DNA from: Bacteroidota bacterium
Lineage (GTDB): Bacteria; Bacteroidota; Bacteroidia; Sphingobacteriales; Sphingobacteriaceae
Assembly (NCBI GenBank): GCA_023427985.1
Contig: JAEYZM010000014.1
Location: forward strand, 96,005 to 160,004
Direction of reading: 5' to 3'
DNA: 64,000 nt
The position numbers were made by a program, and so were the translations under genes. The notes under the pieces are model-generated. The model did no database searches and had not been told where the DNA came from. It saw nothing but the letters and a program-made list of their open reading frames with translations. Numbering within the stretch: position 1 is the first letter of the stretch; each line of letters begins with the position of its first letter. This document shows, piece after piece, positions 19,237 to 27,959 of this stretch.

Positions 19237-20259
19237 TTAATGTAAGATTTTCCAAACCAGCTCTTTCAATAATTCAGACTCATCTGTATTGCCAGTAGCA
19301 TCAACTCCCTTGCTTTTTAAATCGTATTCTCTTAACAATGAAATTACTTGACAAGTTTTATCGATCGAATAATTTCTAGCGGCCGATTGATATTCTGGAA
19401 CTAAAAATGCTTGTACTCTTAATGCCGATGCAACACTAGCTGCAGACTTATCTGTTAAGAAATGATAGGTGAATATTTTAGAAAAATAACCATTTAGGGT
19501 ACCAATAATCATTTGTATTGGATGTTCTTTTTTATTCGCTGAATAATAATCCACAATCTTATTTGCTTTCAAAACATCTCTTTTCGAAAGTGCCGCGTTG
19601 AATTCAAATGGATTATAGTCCTTACTTATTCCAATATTCTTTTCAATATCGTCAACACCAATTATTTTTTGTTTGTCGACATTGATACATAATTTATCAA
19701 GTTCATTTACCACCTTAGATAAATCGTTCCCTAAAAATTCTGAAACTAGAAAAGCAGCTTTAGCATCAATCGCAAATCCTTTCGACTTCAAATAATTGAC
19801 TACCCATTCTGCTACTTTGCTTTCGTAAATTTTTTTCGACTCAAATAAGAGTCCTGTTTTTTCAATAATCTTCGAAATTTTCAAACGCTTATCCAAAGAA
19901 CCATATTTGTGACAAAAAACAAGAATGGTGCTCTTTAGAGGATTTTCTAAATAAGCGTTAAAGATGTCGGCTTCCTTCCCTTCGGATTTACCAAACTTGA
20001 TGTGTTGAGCTTCCTTAACGATGATTAATTGGTATTCCGACATCATAGGGAAACGCTTGGCTGCATTTAGAATACTCATAAGATCAGTATCCTTACCATA
20101 TAATATAGTTTGATTAAATCCTTTTTCTGCTTCGTTTAATACAGAGCGTTCTAAGGTATCTGATATTAAATCGATATAGTACGATTCATCGCCATGTAAA
20201 AAATATATCGGTTTAAATTTTCTATTTTGAATATCGCTTATAATTTTTTCTGCACTCAT
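19237..20259 (-). CDS. holA: DNA polymerase III subunit delta
   Basis: This 340-aa protein is the clamp-loader delta subunit, which opens the beta sliding clamp during loading at primed DNA. The N-terminus 'FKPIYFLHGDESYYID' is the family's opening motif, followed by a degenerate AAA-like region and a helical C-terminal domain (IVDYYSANKKEHPIQMIIGT). Length is normal for HolA. It lies 11 bp downstream of the HSDR_N gene and 12 bp upstream of the EVE gene on the same strand. Confidence 0.93.
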   Translation of the reverse strand: MSAEKIISDIQNRKFKPIYFLHGDESYYIDLISDTLERSVLNEAEKGFNQTILYGKDTDLMSILNAAKRFPMMSEYQLIIVKEAQHIKFGKSEGKEADIFNAYLENPLKSTILVFCHKYGSLDKRLKISKIIEKTGLLFESKKIYESKVAEWVVNYLKSKGFAIDAKAAFLVSEFLGNDLSKVVNELDKLCINVDKQKIIGVDDIEKNIGISKDYNPFEFNAALSKRDVLKANKIVDYYSANKKEHPIQMIIGTLNGYFSKIFTYHFLTDKSAASVASALRVQAFLVPEYQSAARNYSIDKTCQVISLLREYDLKSKGVDATGNTDESELLKELVWKILH

Positions 20260-20270
20260 AACTCATAATA

Positions 20271-20726
20271 TTACTGATGTAATAATTCGAAACTTGGAAT
20301 TTCATCTATAAATTTAAAACGATTCTCATCGATAGATATTTCTGCACAAAAATGTTCCAAACCATTGGTGATTACCAAATACGGAACTCGGTAAACCATA
20401 TTGTATCGAGCCGCTTGATCGAAAACTTCTTGTGTTAATTTAACCTCTGGAGCTTTACACTCAATTAGCATAATTGGTTTTGCATCTAAAGAATAAATCA
20501 ACACATCTGTTCGCTTTTGCATTTCATTTAGCTTCAGACCTTTTTCAATACTGATTAATCCTTTTGGATATTGTTTGTATTGAATGAGGTACTGTACAAA
20601 ATGTTGTCTTACCCATTCTTCGGGAGTAAGAACCACAAATTTTTTTCTCAACTCGTCCATAATTAAATGCTTGCCGGCATCTTCTTTTAATTTAAATGGA
20701 TAGTATGGAAGATTGAGTGTGTACAT
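20271..20726 (-). CDS. Type I restriction HsdR N-terminal-like nuclease-fold protein
   Basis: This 151-aa protein matches the small HSDR_N_2-type family: 'RKKFVVLTPEEWVRQHFVQY' near the start, then 'RTDVLIYSLDAKPIMLIECK', which carries the D...E-x-K core of the PD-(D/E)xK nuclease fold. It is not a full restriction enzyme: no helicase, methylase or specificity subunit lies nearby. Its start touches the valS stop (adjacent bases), implying coupled translation. It sits between valS and holA. Its substrate and role are unknown; a DNA or RNA processing function is possible given the intact catalytic motif. Confidence 0.85.
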   Translation of the reverse strand: MYTLNLPYYPFKLKEDAGKHLIMDELRKKFVVLTPEEWVRQHFVQYLIQYKQYPKGLISIEKGLKLNEMQKRTDVLIYSLDAKPIMLIECKAPEVKLTQEVFDQAARYNMVYRVPYLVITNGLEHFCAEISIDENRFKFIDEIPSFELLHQ

Positions 20727-23408
20727 TTATAGAGATAACTTTTCTTTTATAATAGTTATTTTTTGTTCAGCATCTGCTTTCTTCTTCTGTTCATTGGCAA
20801 CAACATCTGCTTTGGCATTTTGCACAAATCGTTCGTTCGATAATTTTGCATTCACTGATTTCAAGAATCCTTCTAAGTATTCTAATTCTTTGATCATTTT
20901 TTCTTTTTCTGCTTCCTCATCAATTGTATCACCTAAGTCAACAAAGCATTCGTCTTTACCGGCTAAGAACTGCAAACCTTGAACATCATTATCCTTTGTA
21001 AATTCCAAGGAAGCAATAGTTGCAAGTCGGCGTAAAATCATTTCATATTCTTCGTACGCAATACTTGAATTTTTCTTGATTAGCAATGGCAATGCTTGTT
21101 TAGGAGCAATTTGCCTTGCATTCCTAATATTTCGCATCTCTGTTACAATTGCGAAAACATTTTGCATATCAGCTAATATTGATGCATCGTAATTCTTCGC
21201 TTTTGGATATTCGGCAACAATACAACATTCTAACTCGGCTCTTTTCTTAAACACTTCTTCATCGTGCCACAACTCCTCTGAAAGGAATGGCATAAAAGGA
21301 TGAATTAGCTTTAAAATATCTTCAAATTTTTGAGTTACAAATCCAAATGTTTTTGCATCGATGGCATCTTGATAAGACTCCCCATTTTCCAACTTATGAA
21401 AATTAGGTTTTATCATTTCCAAATACAAAGAACAGAAATCGTCCCAAACTAATTTGTAAATATTCATTAAAGCTTCTGAGAGTCTATAGCTAGCAAATAA
21501 CTGTTCAATCTCAGTTAAAGATTCATTAAATCTATTTTCAAACCAATCGTTAGCTACTCCATTTACATTACTAATTTGATCGTCTACTTTCCAACCTTTA
21601 ATCAATCGGAATGCATTCCAAATTTTATTAGCAAAATTTCTTCCTTGCTCACAATACGATTCATCGAACATTAAATCGTTACCTGCAGGCGAACACAAAA
21701 GCATACCTACACGAACACCATCGGCACCGTATTTATTAATTAAATCAATTGGATCTGGTGAATTGCCTAAAGATTTAGACATTTTACGTCCAACTTTATC
21801 GCGTACAATTCCAGTTAAATAAACATTTTTAAAAGGAACCTGATTTCTAAACTCTTTCCCAGCCATGATCATACGTGCAACCCAGAAAAATAAAATCTCT
21901 GGTGCAGTTACTAAATCACTAGTAGGATAATAGTAATTCAACTCAGCATTGGCTTCAATATTTTTACCTTTGAAAACATTGGTATCAAAAACAGAAATTG
22001 GCCATAGCCAAGAAGAAAACCAAGTATCAACAACGTCTTCATCTTGTGATATATCGGCAAGACTTACATTGGCATACTTCGTATCAAGTGATTTAAATTT
22101 CTCTAATGCTTCTTCTGCAGTTTTTGCAACTACAATTTCACCATCTTTATGATACCAAGCTGGAATTCTTTGTCCCCACCAAAGCTGTCGAGAAATACAC
22201 CAATCTTTCACGTTTTCCATCCAATGCTTATACGTATTTATGTATTTATCGGGTATCAAGTTTACTTCTTTATTCAACACAGCATCCAATGCAGGCTTTG
22301 CCAATACTTCCATTTTCACAAACCATTGCAATGAAAGTTTAGGCTCTATGACAGCATCGGTACGTTCAGAAAATCCAACTTGCGATTTATACTCTTCAAT
22401 TTTTTCTAATTGTGCGGCTTCTTCTAAAAGTGATGCAATTTTTTTTCTTGCAATAAATCGGTCTTCATTAACTAGAATTTCTGCCTTCTCATTTAATGTA
22501 CCATCGTCATTCAAAATATCAATAACAGGAAGCTTATGCTTAATACCCAATTCATAATCGTTCAAATCATGTGCAGGCGTAACTTTCAAACATCCGGTAC
22601 CAAAATCCATGGTTACATACTCGTCGCAAATGATTGGAATCTCTCTATTGATTAATGGCACAAATACTTTCTTACCATGCAAATGTTTGTAGCGCTCGTC
22701 GTTTGGATTCACACACACTGCTGTATCGGCCATAATTGTTTCTGGTCGAGTCGTTGCAATCATCACAAAATCGGCACTATCTACTAATTTATATTTTATG
22801 TAATATAATTTTTGATTTACTTCTTTGCGAATTACCTCCTCATCGGACACCGCGGTTAATCCTTTAGGATCCCAATTCACCATGCGAATCCCTCTATAAA
22901 TCAATCCTTCATTATACAGATGTATAAAGGTATCGATTACAGCTTCCGACATTGCTGGATCCATCGTAAAAGATGTTCTATCCCAATCGCACGAAGCACC
23001 TAAAGTTCTTAGCTGTTGTAAAATTATACCGCCGTATTTATCTTTCCATTCGTAGGCATGTTCTAAGAATTTTTCACGACCAATATCTTTTTTATTGATC
23101 CCCTTTTCTTTCAACATAGCAACCACTTTAGCTTCAGTTGCAATAGAAGCATGGTCGGTACCCGGTACCCATAATGCATTTTTCCCAAGCATTCTAGCTC
23201 TTCGAATAAGAACATCTTGAATGGTGTTGTTTAACATATGTCCCATATGCAGAACACCCGTAACATTTGGTGGAGGAATAACGATGGTGTATGGTTCACG
23301 CTCATCGGGAACCGATTTAAAGAATCCTTTTTCTATCCAATAGGGATACCACTTTGCTTCTGCTTCTGATGCTAAATACGTTTTTGAATCGCTCTTCTTA
23401 TTCTCCAT
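20727..23408 (-). CDS. valS: Valine--tRNA ligase
   Basis: This 893-aa class I aminoacyl-tRNA synthetase charges tRNA-Val and edits misactivated threonine. It has the HIGH-type motif HMGH at residues 54-57 within 'PPNVTGVLHMGH' and GRKMSKSLGN near residue 540, with the CP1 editing domain between (TTRPETIMADTAV). The C-terminus is a predicted coiled coil (EEAEKEKMIKELEYLEGFLK), usual for ValRS. It is the first gene of the valS - HSDR_N - holA - EVE operon. A terminator and a promoter box lie just upstream. Confidence 0.97.
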   Translation of the reverse strand: MENKKSDSKTYLASEAEAKWYPYWIEKGFFKSVPDEREPYTIVIPPPNVTGVLHMGHMLNNTIQDVLIRRARMLGKNALWVPGTDHASIATEAKVVAMLKEKGINKKDIGREKFLEHAYEWKDKYGGIILQQLRTLGASCDWDRTSFTMDPAMSEAVIDTFIHLYNEGLIYRGIRMVNWDPKGLTAVSDEEVIRKEVNQKLYYIKYKLVDSADFVMIATTRPETIMADTAVCVNPNDERYKHLHGKKVFVPLINREIPIICDEYVTMDFGTGCLKVTPAHDLNDYELGIKHKLPVIDILNDDGTLNEKAEILVNEDRFIARKKIASLLEEAAQLEKIEEYKSQVGFSERTDAVIEPKLSLQWFVKMEVLAKPALDAVLNKEVNLIPDKYINTYKHWMENVKDWCISRQLWWGQRIPAWYHKDGEIVVAKTAEEALEKFKSLDTKYANVSLADISQDEDVVDTWFSSWLWPISVFDTNVFKGKNIEANAELNYYYPTSDLVTAPEILFFWVARMIMAGKEFRNQVPFKNVYLTGIVRDKVGRKMSKSLGNSPDPIDLINKYGADGVRVGMLLCSPAGNDLMFDESYCEQGRNFANKIWNAFRLIKGWKVDDQISNVNGVANDWFENRFNESLTEIEQLFASYRLSEALMNIYKLVWDDFCSLYLEMIKPNFHKLENGESYQDAIDAKTFGFVTQKFEDILKLIHPFMPFLSEELWHDEEVFKKRAELECCIVAEYPKAKNYDASILADMQNVFAIVTEMRNIRNARQIAPKQALPLLIKKNSSIAYEEYEMILRRLATIASLEFTKDNDVQGLQFLAGKDECFVDLGDTIDEEAEKEKMIKELEYLEGFLKSVNAKLSNERFVQNAKADVVANEQKKKADAEQKITIIKEKLSL

Positions 23409-23421
23409 GTCAATAAATTAA

Positions 23422-23445
23422 AAAACCCCTTAAAAAAGGGGTTTT
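23422..23445 (-). terminator. Rho-independent terminator after the LVIVD lipoprotein gene
   Basis: A perfect 10-bp stem (AAAACCCCTT / AAGGGGTTTT) with a 4-nt loop. On the minus strand it is followed by a run of T's. It stops transcripts from the lipoprotein pair before valS. Confidence 0.85.
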
Positions 23446-23453
23446 CAAAAATA
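23446..23453 (-). promoter_or_regulatory. valS: Candidate -7 box (TATTTTTG) for valS, abutting the terminator
   Basis: The minus-strand octamer fits TAnnTTTG. The expected start point, about 7 nt downstream, falls inside the terminator hairpin, so the valS transcript would lack the complete stem. A TTG lies at 23468-23470, but with a 14-nt spacer, short of the 19 nt seen at other promoters here. Confidence 0.4.
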
Positions 23454-23459
23454 CAAATT

Positions 23460-24194
23460 TTATTGACCAATTGGTATGCTACTGATTAATTTGAGCGTAT
23501 CGGCCTCCTCGATATATTGATAGAATCCATTACTTGTTGTGAGGAATAATGTACCATTATTAGGAATCACATCATCGGCCCGAATGTTCAATTCCTTTAG
23601 CAATACAAGAGAATCAGCATTCGACTTATCGTAAATCTTAAATTTAGTATCGCAAACGAATAATAGATTACCCGAAACTGCAAGACCTCTAGGGTTTTTC
23701 ATTGCATAGACTTTAAGTAGTTCAGGGTTTTTCAAATCTTTTATGTCGATGATTTCCAACTGGTTTACTCCTCTGTTACATCTTAAGCTTGAAGAATTAT
23801 TAAGTGTTAAATACGCGAAATTACTGTCGGCAACCACTGGATCGCAAGAAATAATATGATTATAAAAGGATTGATAATTTGGAATGCGTGAACCAGTTAA
23901 AGAATAAATGTACATTCCCGATGAAGTGCCTAAAAATAGTGCATCGCCTCTACTAAAAATTGTTTCTACATCGGTGCTAACTAATCTAGCGTCCAACAAT
24001 GTCAATTTCCCATCGTCGTCCATATTATATGTCTCTAAGTTATTGCCATTTATCAGATATAAGGTATTGCCATTCAAGGTAAATCGAGCCGTAGATCCTG
24101 CCACCGAATTTTCGCCAGATGCAGAAAGTTCAGAATTAGTATCGCATGAAATAAACAAGGATACTGCAAATAAAAATAGTATATACTTTTTCAT
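23460..24194 (-). CDS. LVIVD-repeat-like lipoprotein (second of pair)
   Basis: I place the start at the internal ATG at 24194 (MKKYILFLFAVSLFISC). It follows the stop of the preceding gene by 2 bp and puts a signal peptide with lipobox FISC directly at the N-terminus, with lipid-modified Cys17; an upstream in-frame ATG at 24212 is unlikely. The 244-aa product has repeating 'xLFLGTSSGMYIY', 'QLEIIDIKDLKNPELL' and 'LLFVCDTKFKIYD' segments, resembling LVIVD propeller repeats. It is probably an outer-membrane or periplasm-facing lipoprotein. Function unknown. It is coexpressed with the gene before it. Confidence 0.75.
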   Translation of the reverse strand: MKKYILFLFAVSLFISCDTNSELSASGENSVAGSTARFTLNGNTLYLINGNNLETYNMDDDGKLTLLDARLVSTDVETIFSRGDALFLGTSSGMYIYSLTGSRIPNYQSFYNHIISCDPVVADSNFAYLTLNNSSSLRCNRGVNQLEIIDIKDLKNPELLKVYAMKNPRGLAVSGNLLFVCDTKFKIYDKSNADSLVLLKELNIRADDVIPNNGTLFLTTSNGFYQYIEEADTLKLISSIPIGQ

Positions 24195-24196
24195 AA

Positions 24197-24715
24197 TTAT
24201 TTCGCCTCCCATCCTACTATGATTAAACCTTCATCTCTATTTTCTTTTTTATACTTATCGGGAAGTTCTCCCATGTCAGGTGGATTCATTTCTGGAAAAG
24301 TATTGGGTTTTCTTTGCACTTCAACCACTTGAGTTTTATTGAAAATATCGAGTACAACGAGATCCACTGCATTGTCGGCCACCAACTTATCATTGCGTAT
24401 ACTAACATCGATACAACCAGGAATGCTTATAAACGAAAGCTTTACAGGAGCTGCAGGATTTGTATTATCAATTACATGTACCCCCTCATATTTTTCGTTT
24501 AAAAAAATAAAGTTATTGTATAGAATAAATTTGCCCGGATTCGTTAATTTGCGAGCAGATTGTGATTTTACCGATGCCTCTAATTGAGTTCGGGTCATAA
24601 ACAAAGGAACATAATTGGTTTCTGGAATAGCGAGTTCATCTTGAGGAAAAGGACATCCGCTCCAGATGACAGCAAATAAGGGTAATAAAAAAACCCATTG
24701 TCTTTTGATATACAT
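24197..24715 (-). CDS. LVIVD-repeat-like lipoprotein (first of pair)
   Basis: The start is set at 24715 (MYIKRQWVFLLPLFAVIWSGC), giving a signal peptide with lipobox WSGC and Cys21; an ATG seven codons earlier is also possible. The 172-aa product has 'YEGVHVIDNTNPAAPVKLSF' and 'AVDLVVLDIFNKTQVVEV', matching the LVIVD repeat pattern ('V.D...P..P'). It ends in an unusual charged tail. Together with the following gene it looks like two related lipoproteins in one transcription unit, divergent from lpoB. Role unknown. Confidence 0.72.
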   Translation of the reverse strand: MYIKRQWVFLLPLFAVIWSGCPFPQDELAIPETNYVPLFMTRTQLEASVKSQSARKLTNPGKFILYNNFIFLNEKYEGVHVIDNTNPAAPVKLSFISIPGCIDVSIRNDKLVADNAVDLVVLDIFNKTQVVEVQRKPNTFPEMNPPDMGELPDKYKKENRDEGLIIVGWEAK

Positions 24716-24807
24716 AGTTTTGTGTAATTGTAACATTATAAAGATAAAATATATTTTAGATATTAAATACGTTATTTAGATTAAAAAGCCATAAACATAA
24801 TATTAAT

Positions 24808-25398
24808 ATGAGAAAAGCCAGTTTAGCAGTAATTACTTTATTCGCAGCGAGTTTAGTAATGAGTTCATGTAAGACCAGAAAAGTAGAACGCATTGATCCA
24901 ACACAACAAACAGATTTAAGTGGAAGATGGAACGATACCGATTCTAGACTTGTTTCTAATGAAATGATTGCCGATTGTATGGCTCGTCCTTGGAGAACAG
25001 ATTTCCAAGCAGCTAAAGGCAAGAAGCCAGTTGTTATTGTAGGAACAATCCGTAACAAAACAACAGAGCATATTGAATCGGAAACATTCATTAAAGATAT
25101 CGAGAAAGCATTTATTAATTCAGGATTGGTTTCTGTAGTACAAGCAGGCGATGCACGTAAAGAATTACGTGATGAGCGTAACGATCAACAGACATTTGCT
25201 TCGGACGATACTAAGAAGAAATGGGGATTAGAAAAAGGTGCCGATTTTATGTTGAATGGAGTAATGACTTCTATAGTAGACCAATACGGTAAAAACAAAG
25301 TCGTGTTTTATCAAATTGATTTAGAGTTAACCAATTTAGAAACCAACGAAAAAGTTTGGATTGGCGACAAAAAAATTAAGAAAGCAATTCAAAACTAA
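24808..25398 (+). CDS. lpoB: LpoB-like penicillin-binding protein activator lipoprotein
   Basis: This 196-aa protein has a lipoprotein signal (lipobox MSSC, Cys21). The mature part matches the LpoB/PBP activator family: 'RWNDTDSRLVSNEMIADCM', 'KPVVIVGTIRNKTTEHI', 'GADFMLNGVMTSIVD' and an 'LTNLETNEKVWIGDKKIKK' end. In enterobacteria LpoB stimulates the bifunctional penicillin-binding protein PBP1b. In Bacteroidota the family is widespread but its partner is less defined. It heads a plus-strand run with the COG3014 gene. A hairpin follows its stop. Confidence 0.88.
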   Translation: MRKASLAVITLFAASLVMSSCKTRKVERIDPTQQTDLSGRWNDTDSRLVSNEMIADCMARPWRTDFQAAKGKKPVVIVGTIRNKTTEHIESETFIKDIEKAFINSGLVSVVQAGDARKELRDERNDQQTFASDDTKKKWGLEKGADFMLNGVMTSIVDQYGKNKVVFYQIDLELTNLETNEKVWIGDKKIKKAIQN

Positions 25399-25408
25399 TA
25401 CAACATTT

Positions 25409-25450
25409 AATTGCATTCTGCTCGTACATTCAAATGAGCGGAATGCAATT
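25409..25450 (+). terminator. Intergenic hairpin after lpoB
   Basis: A 15-bp stem with a single T-G wobble pair (AATTGCATTCTGCTC at 25409-25423 against 25436-25450) and a 12-nt loop. No strong T-run follows and the next start codon is 20 nt away, so it may be a partial terminator or an mRNA-stabilising element that sets lpoB above the downstream gene. Confidence 0.55.
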
Positions 25451-25470
25451 CATTTACTACTGAAAACAGC

Positions 25471-26877
25471 ATGAATCGGAAATTCTTTACTGCAATAGTT
25501 TTATCGATTTTATTTTTAAGTTCATGTGCTACCTATTATCAAAAGCTTGCTGAGTTTAACTCTAAAGTTGAAACGGGTAACATACTTGAAGCTAAAAAAA
25601 TATTGGAAAACGATAAGAAGTCGGCCGAAAGCAAAAACCGTCTCCTCTACTTTATGAACAGAGGTACCATGGAAATGCTCACTGGCAATTATGCAGAAAG
25701 TAACATGTATTTTAATCAAGCCGATTTAGCCATAGAAGACTATCAAAAAAAAGCAAGTACACAAGCACTGGCACTCATCAGCAATCCGATGGCGATGGAA
25801 TATCAAGCCGAAGATTTTGAAAAGGTGATGATTCATTATTACAAAGCCATCAACTACGTACAGCTAGGTCAGACAGAGGAAGCATTGGTAGAATGCAGAC
25901 GTATCAATTTAAAACTTCAGCAACTCAACGATAAATACACTAAGAAAAACAGGTATTCCGAAGATGCATTTGGATTAAACCTAATGGGTATAATTTATGA
26001 GAGTGCTGGAGATATCAACAATGCCTTCATTGCATACAGAAATGCAGTAGAGGCTTACGATAAAATTTACAGCAAACAATTCAATACAGCCATTCCCGAT
26101 CAATTGAAAAAAGATGTCATTCGATCTGCATATCGCATGGGCTTTAATGAAGAAGCCAAGCAATTTGAAGAGCGCTTCAACATCGGAATAAACAAAGAAG
26201 ATTATAAAGGTCCAGAATTAGTGTTTTTCTGGAACAATGGTTTAGGTCCTGTAAAATCAGAGAACAGCATTAATTTTTCAGTGGTAAAAGGTCAGGGTGG
26301 ATATGTAACTTTTGTGAATGAAGAAATGGGACTGAATATTCCATTCCCTCTGCCACCAGGCAACAGCACGGGATCTGCATTAGGTGATCTTTCTTTTATT
26401 CGAGTTGCATTTCCAAAATATGTTGAACGCAAACCTTATTACGAGCAAGCGCAAATTGAAATAGATGGTAAAAATTTCAAGCTAGATGAAGCGGAAAATA
26501 TTAACAACATTGCATTCAAGACTTTAGACGATCGAATGTTGCGTGAAATGAGTAATTCATTATTGCGTTTAGCTACCAAAAAGGCAGCTGAATATGCCGC
26601 TCGCGATCAAAATCAAAACGTTGGTTCTTTGGTGGGCATCGTAAATGCCATCACGGAAAAAGCCGATACTAGAAATTGGCAAACACTACCATATTCCATT
26701 CATTATACCAGAATCCCTCTAAAAGTAGGTGACAATGAAATAAAACTTAAACTTCGATCGTTTGATAATAAGAGTACCTACGAGCAAAAGTTTATGTTCA
26801 ATGCTCAAAAATCAAAAACGATATTTCATGTGTATCAAAATTTTGAATCTCGAGCATATTCATTAGCTTCGTATTAA
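25471..26877 (+). CDS. COG3014 family TPR-like lipoprotein
   Basis: This 468-aa protein has a lipoprotein signal (lipobox LSSC, Cys19). Residues about 20-250 are helical and TPR-like (MNRGTMEMLTGNYAESNMYF, YKAINYVQLGQTEEALVECR, LMGIIYESAGDINNAFIAYR). The C-terminal half is beta-rich with a proline/glycine linker (FPLPPGNSTGSALGDL). This is the COG3014-type protein often found beside lpoB in Gram-negative bacteria, so a role in the cell-wall or PBP-activation module is likely, though unproven. Confidence 0.82.
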   Translation: MNRKFFTAIVLSILFLSSCATYYQKLAEFNSKVETGNILEAKKILENDKKSAESKNRLLYFMNRGTMEMLTGNYAESNMYFNQADLAIEDYQKKASTQALALISNPMAMEYQAEDFEKVMIHYYKAINYVQLGQTEEALVECRRINLKLQQLNDKYTKKNRYSEDAFGLNLMGIIYESAGDINNAFIAYRNAVEAYDKIYSKQFNTAIPDQLKKDVIRSAYRMGFNEEAKQFEERFNIGINKEDYKGPELVFFWNNGLGPVKSENSINFSVVKGQGGYVTFVNEEMGLNIPFPLPPGNSTGSALGDLSFIRVAFPKYVERKPYYEQAQIEIDGKNFKLDEAENINNIAFKTLDDRMLREMSNSLLRLATKKAAEYAARDQNQNVGSLVGIVNAITEKADTRNWQTLPYSIHYTRIPLKVGDNEIKLKLRSFDNKSTYEQKFMFNAQKSKTIFHVYQNFESRAYSLASY

Positions 26878-26895
26878 GATTAGGGCAAGCTGTTA

Positions 26896-27273
26896 ATGAA
26901 AAAATTATTATATACCATTTTCTTCCTATTGAGCGCTTTCTTCAGTTTCGGACAGTCGGCCCTCAAAGTCAATTCCATTGAATTTAAAGCCTCCTACTAT
27001 AAATACAAAGGCATCTTAATTGATGTGCGCACCCCTTATGAGTTTGCCGATGGTCATATAGAAAATGCTAGAAACATTGACATTAGTGTGCCCGGTTTTG
27101 AAGCAGAAATTGACAAACTGGACCGCGATCAAGCTATATTTGTTTATTGTGGGGTAGGAATTAGAAGTGCCAAAGCTGCGGCTATCCTTCGTAAGAAAGG
27201 CTTCAAATATGTATTTGATCTCGATGGTGGGTATAAAGATCTAGTAAAAGTGGGCATGCGTGCTACCAAATAA
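26896..27273 (+). CDS. Secreted rhodanese-like protein
   Basis: This 125-aa protein has a signal peptide (MKKLLYTIFFLLSAFFSFGQ), so it acts outside the cytoplasm. One rhodanese domain follows: 'GILIDVRTPYEFADGHIENA', then the active-site loop 'YCGVGIRSAKAA' with the catalytic cysteine near residue 85. Such domains carry sulfane sulfur as a cysteine persulfide. It sits between a COG3014 lipoprotein and mnmD. The substrate is unknown. Confidence 0.9.
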   Translation: MKKLLYTIFFLLSAFFSFGQSALKVNSIEFKASYYKYKGILIDVRTPYEFADGHIENARNIDISVPGFEAEIDKLDRDQAIFVYCGVGIRSAKAAAILRKKGFKYVFDLDGGYKDLVKVGMRATK

Positions 27274-27274
27274 A

Positions 27275-27958
27275 ATGTTAGACAATTTCTTAGAATTAGT
27301 AATCACTGCCGATGGTTCTGCGAGCATCTACAATGCTGCTGTTGGTGAAAACTATCATTCTAAACATGGGGCATTACAAGAATCGCAACACGTTTTTGTA
27401 AACAGTGGTCTTGTTCATTATCAGCAAAAACATTTATCGACCGAAATCAGAATTTTAGAAATAGGATTTGGTACGGGCTTAAATTTTCTTTTGAGTGCCG
27501 ACTTTGCTATACATCAAGGCATCAAATTGAGTTACAGAGGTATTGAAAAATATCCTCTACAAAAAAGTTTATTTGAACAGACCAAATACCTAGAACACCT
27601 GAAAAATAAAGCGATATGGGAACAATGCTTAGTGCAATACGAAATATCATTTCAAGAAAAGGTTTCAATAGCGCAACACATCGACCTACAAAATTATGCT
27701 TGCGATGTAATGGAGTTTATATCCAATGAAAAGTTTGACATCGTGTATTTCGATGCCTTTGCAGCAATACATCAGCCTGAAATGTGGGAGCGAGAAAGAA
27801 TTGCACATGCCTGTAGCTTTTTAAAAGATAAAGGTATATTTGTGACCTATAGCGTTACTGGTGAATTAAAACGAATTTTGAAATCCTTGAATTTTGAAAT
27901 TGAGCGTCCTCAAGGCGCTGCCGGTAAACGCGAAATGATGCGTGCAACAAAACTTTAA
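27275..27958 (+). CDS. mnmD: tRNA 5-methylaminomethyl-2-thiouridine methyltransferase, MnmD-type
   Basis: This 227-aa protein is the stand-alone methyltransferase half of MnmC, finishing mnm5s2U at tRNA wobble position 34. Motifs: '[20 protein letters not shown]' at the N-terminus, SAM-binding '[14 protein letters not shown]', and '[17 protein letters not shown]'. It lacks the FAD oxidase half, as is usual in Bacteroidota. I start at the ATG at 27275, two bases after the preceding stop, rather than an upstream in-frame GTG at 27260 that would overlap it. Confidence 0.92.
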   Translation: MLDNFLELVITADGSASIYNAAVGENYHSKHGALQESQHVFVNSGLVHYQQKHLSTEIRILEIGFGTGLNFLLSADFAIHQGIKLSYRGIEKYPLQKSLFEQTKYLEHLKNKAIWEQCLVQYEISFQEKVSIAQHIDLQNYACDVMEFISNEKFDIVYFDAFAAIHQPEMWERERIAHACSFLKDKGIFVTYSVTGELKRILKSLNFEIERPQGAAGKREMMRATKL

Positions 27959-27959
27959 C

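Noticed and set aside
20271..20726. Restriction-modification system
   Set aside because: Only a small HSDR_N-like protein is present; no methylase, specificity or helicase subunit lies within the window.
24756..25091. 111-codon minus-strand frame overlapping the lpoB coding region
   Set aside because: lpoB has a clear lipobox and family match; the antisense frame has no recognisable domain.
27260..27274. GTG start for mnmD at 27260
   Set aside because: It would overlap the preceding rhodanese gene; the ATG at 27275 directly after the stop fits the family N-terminus.
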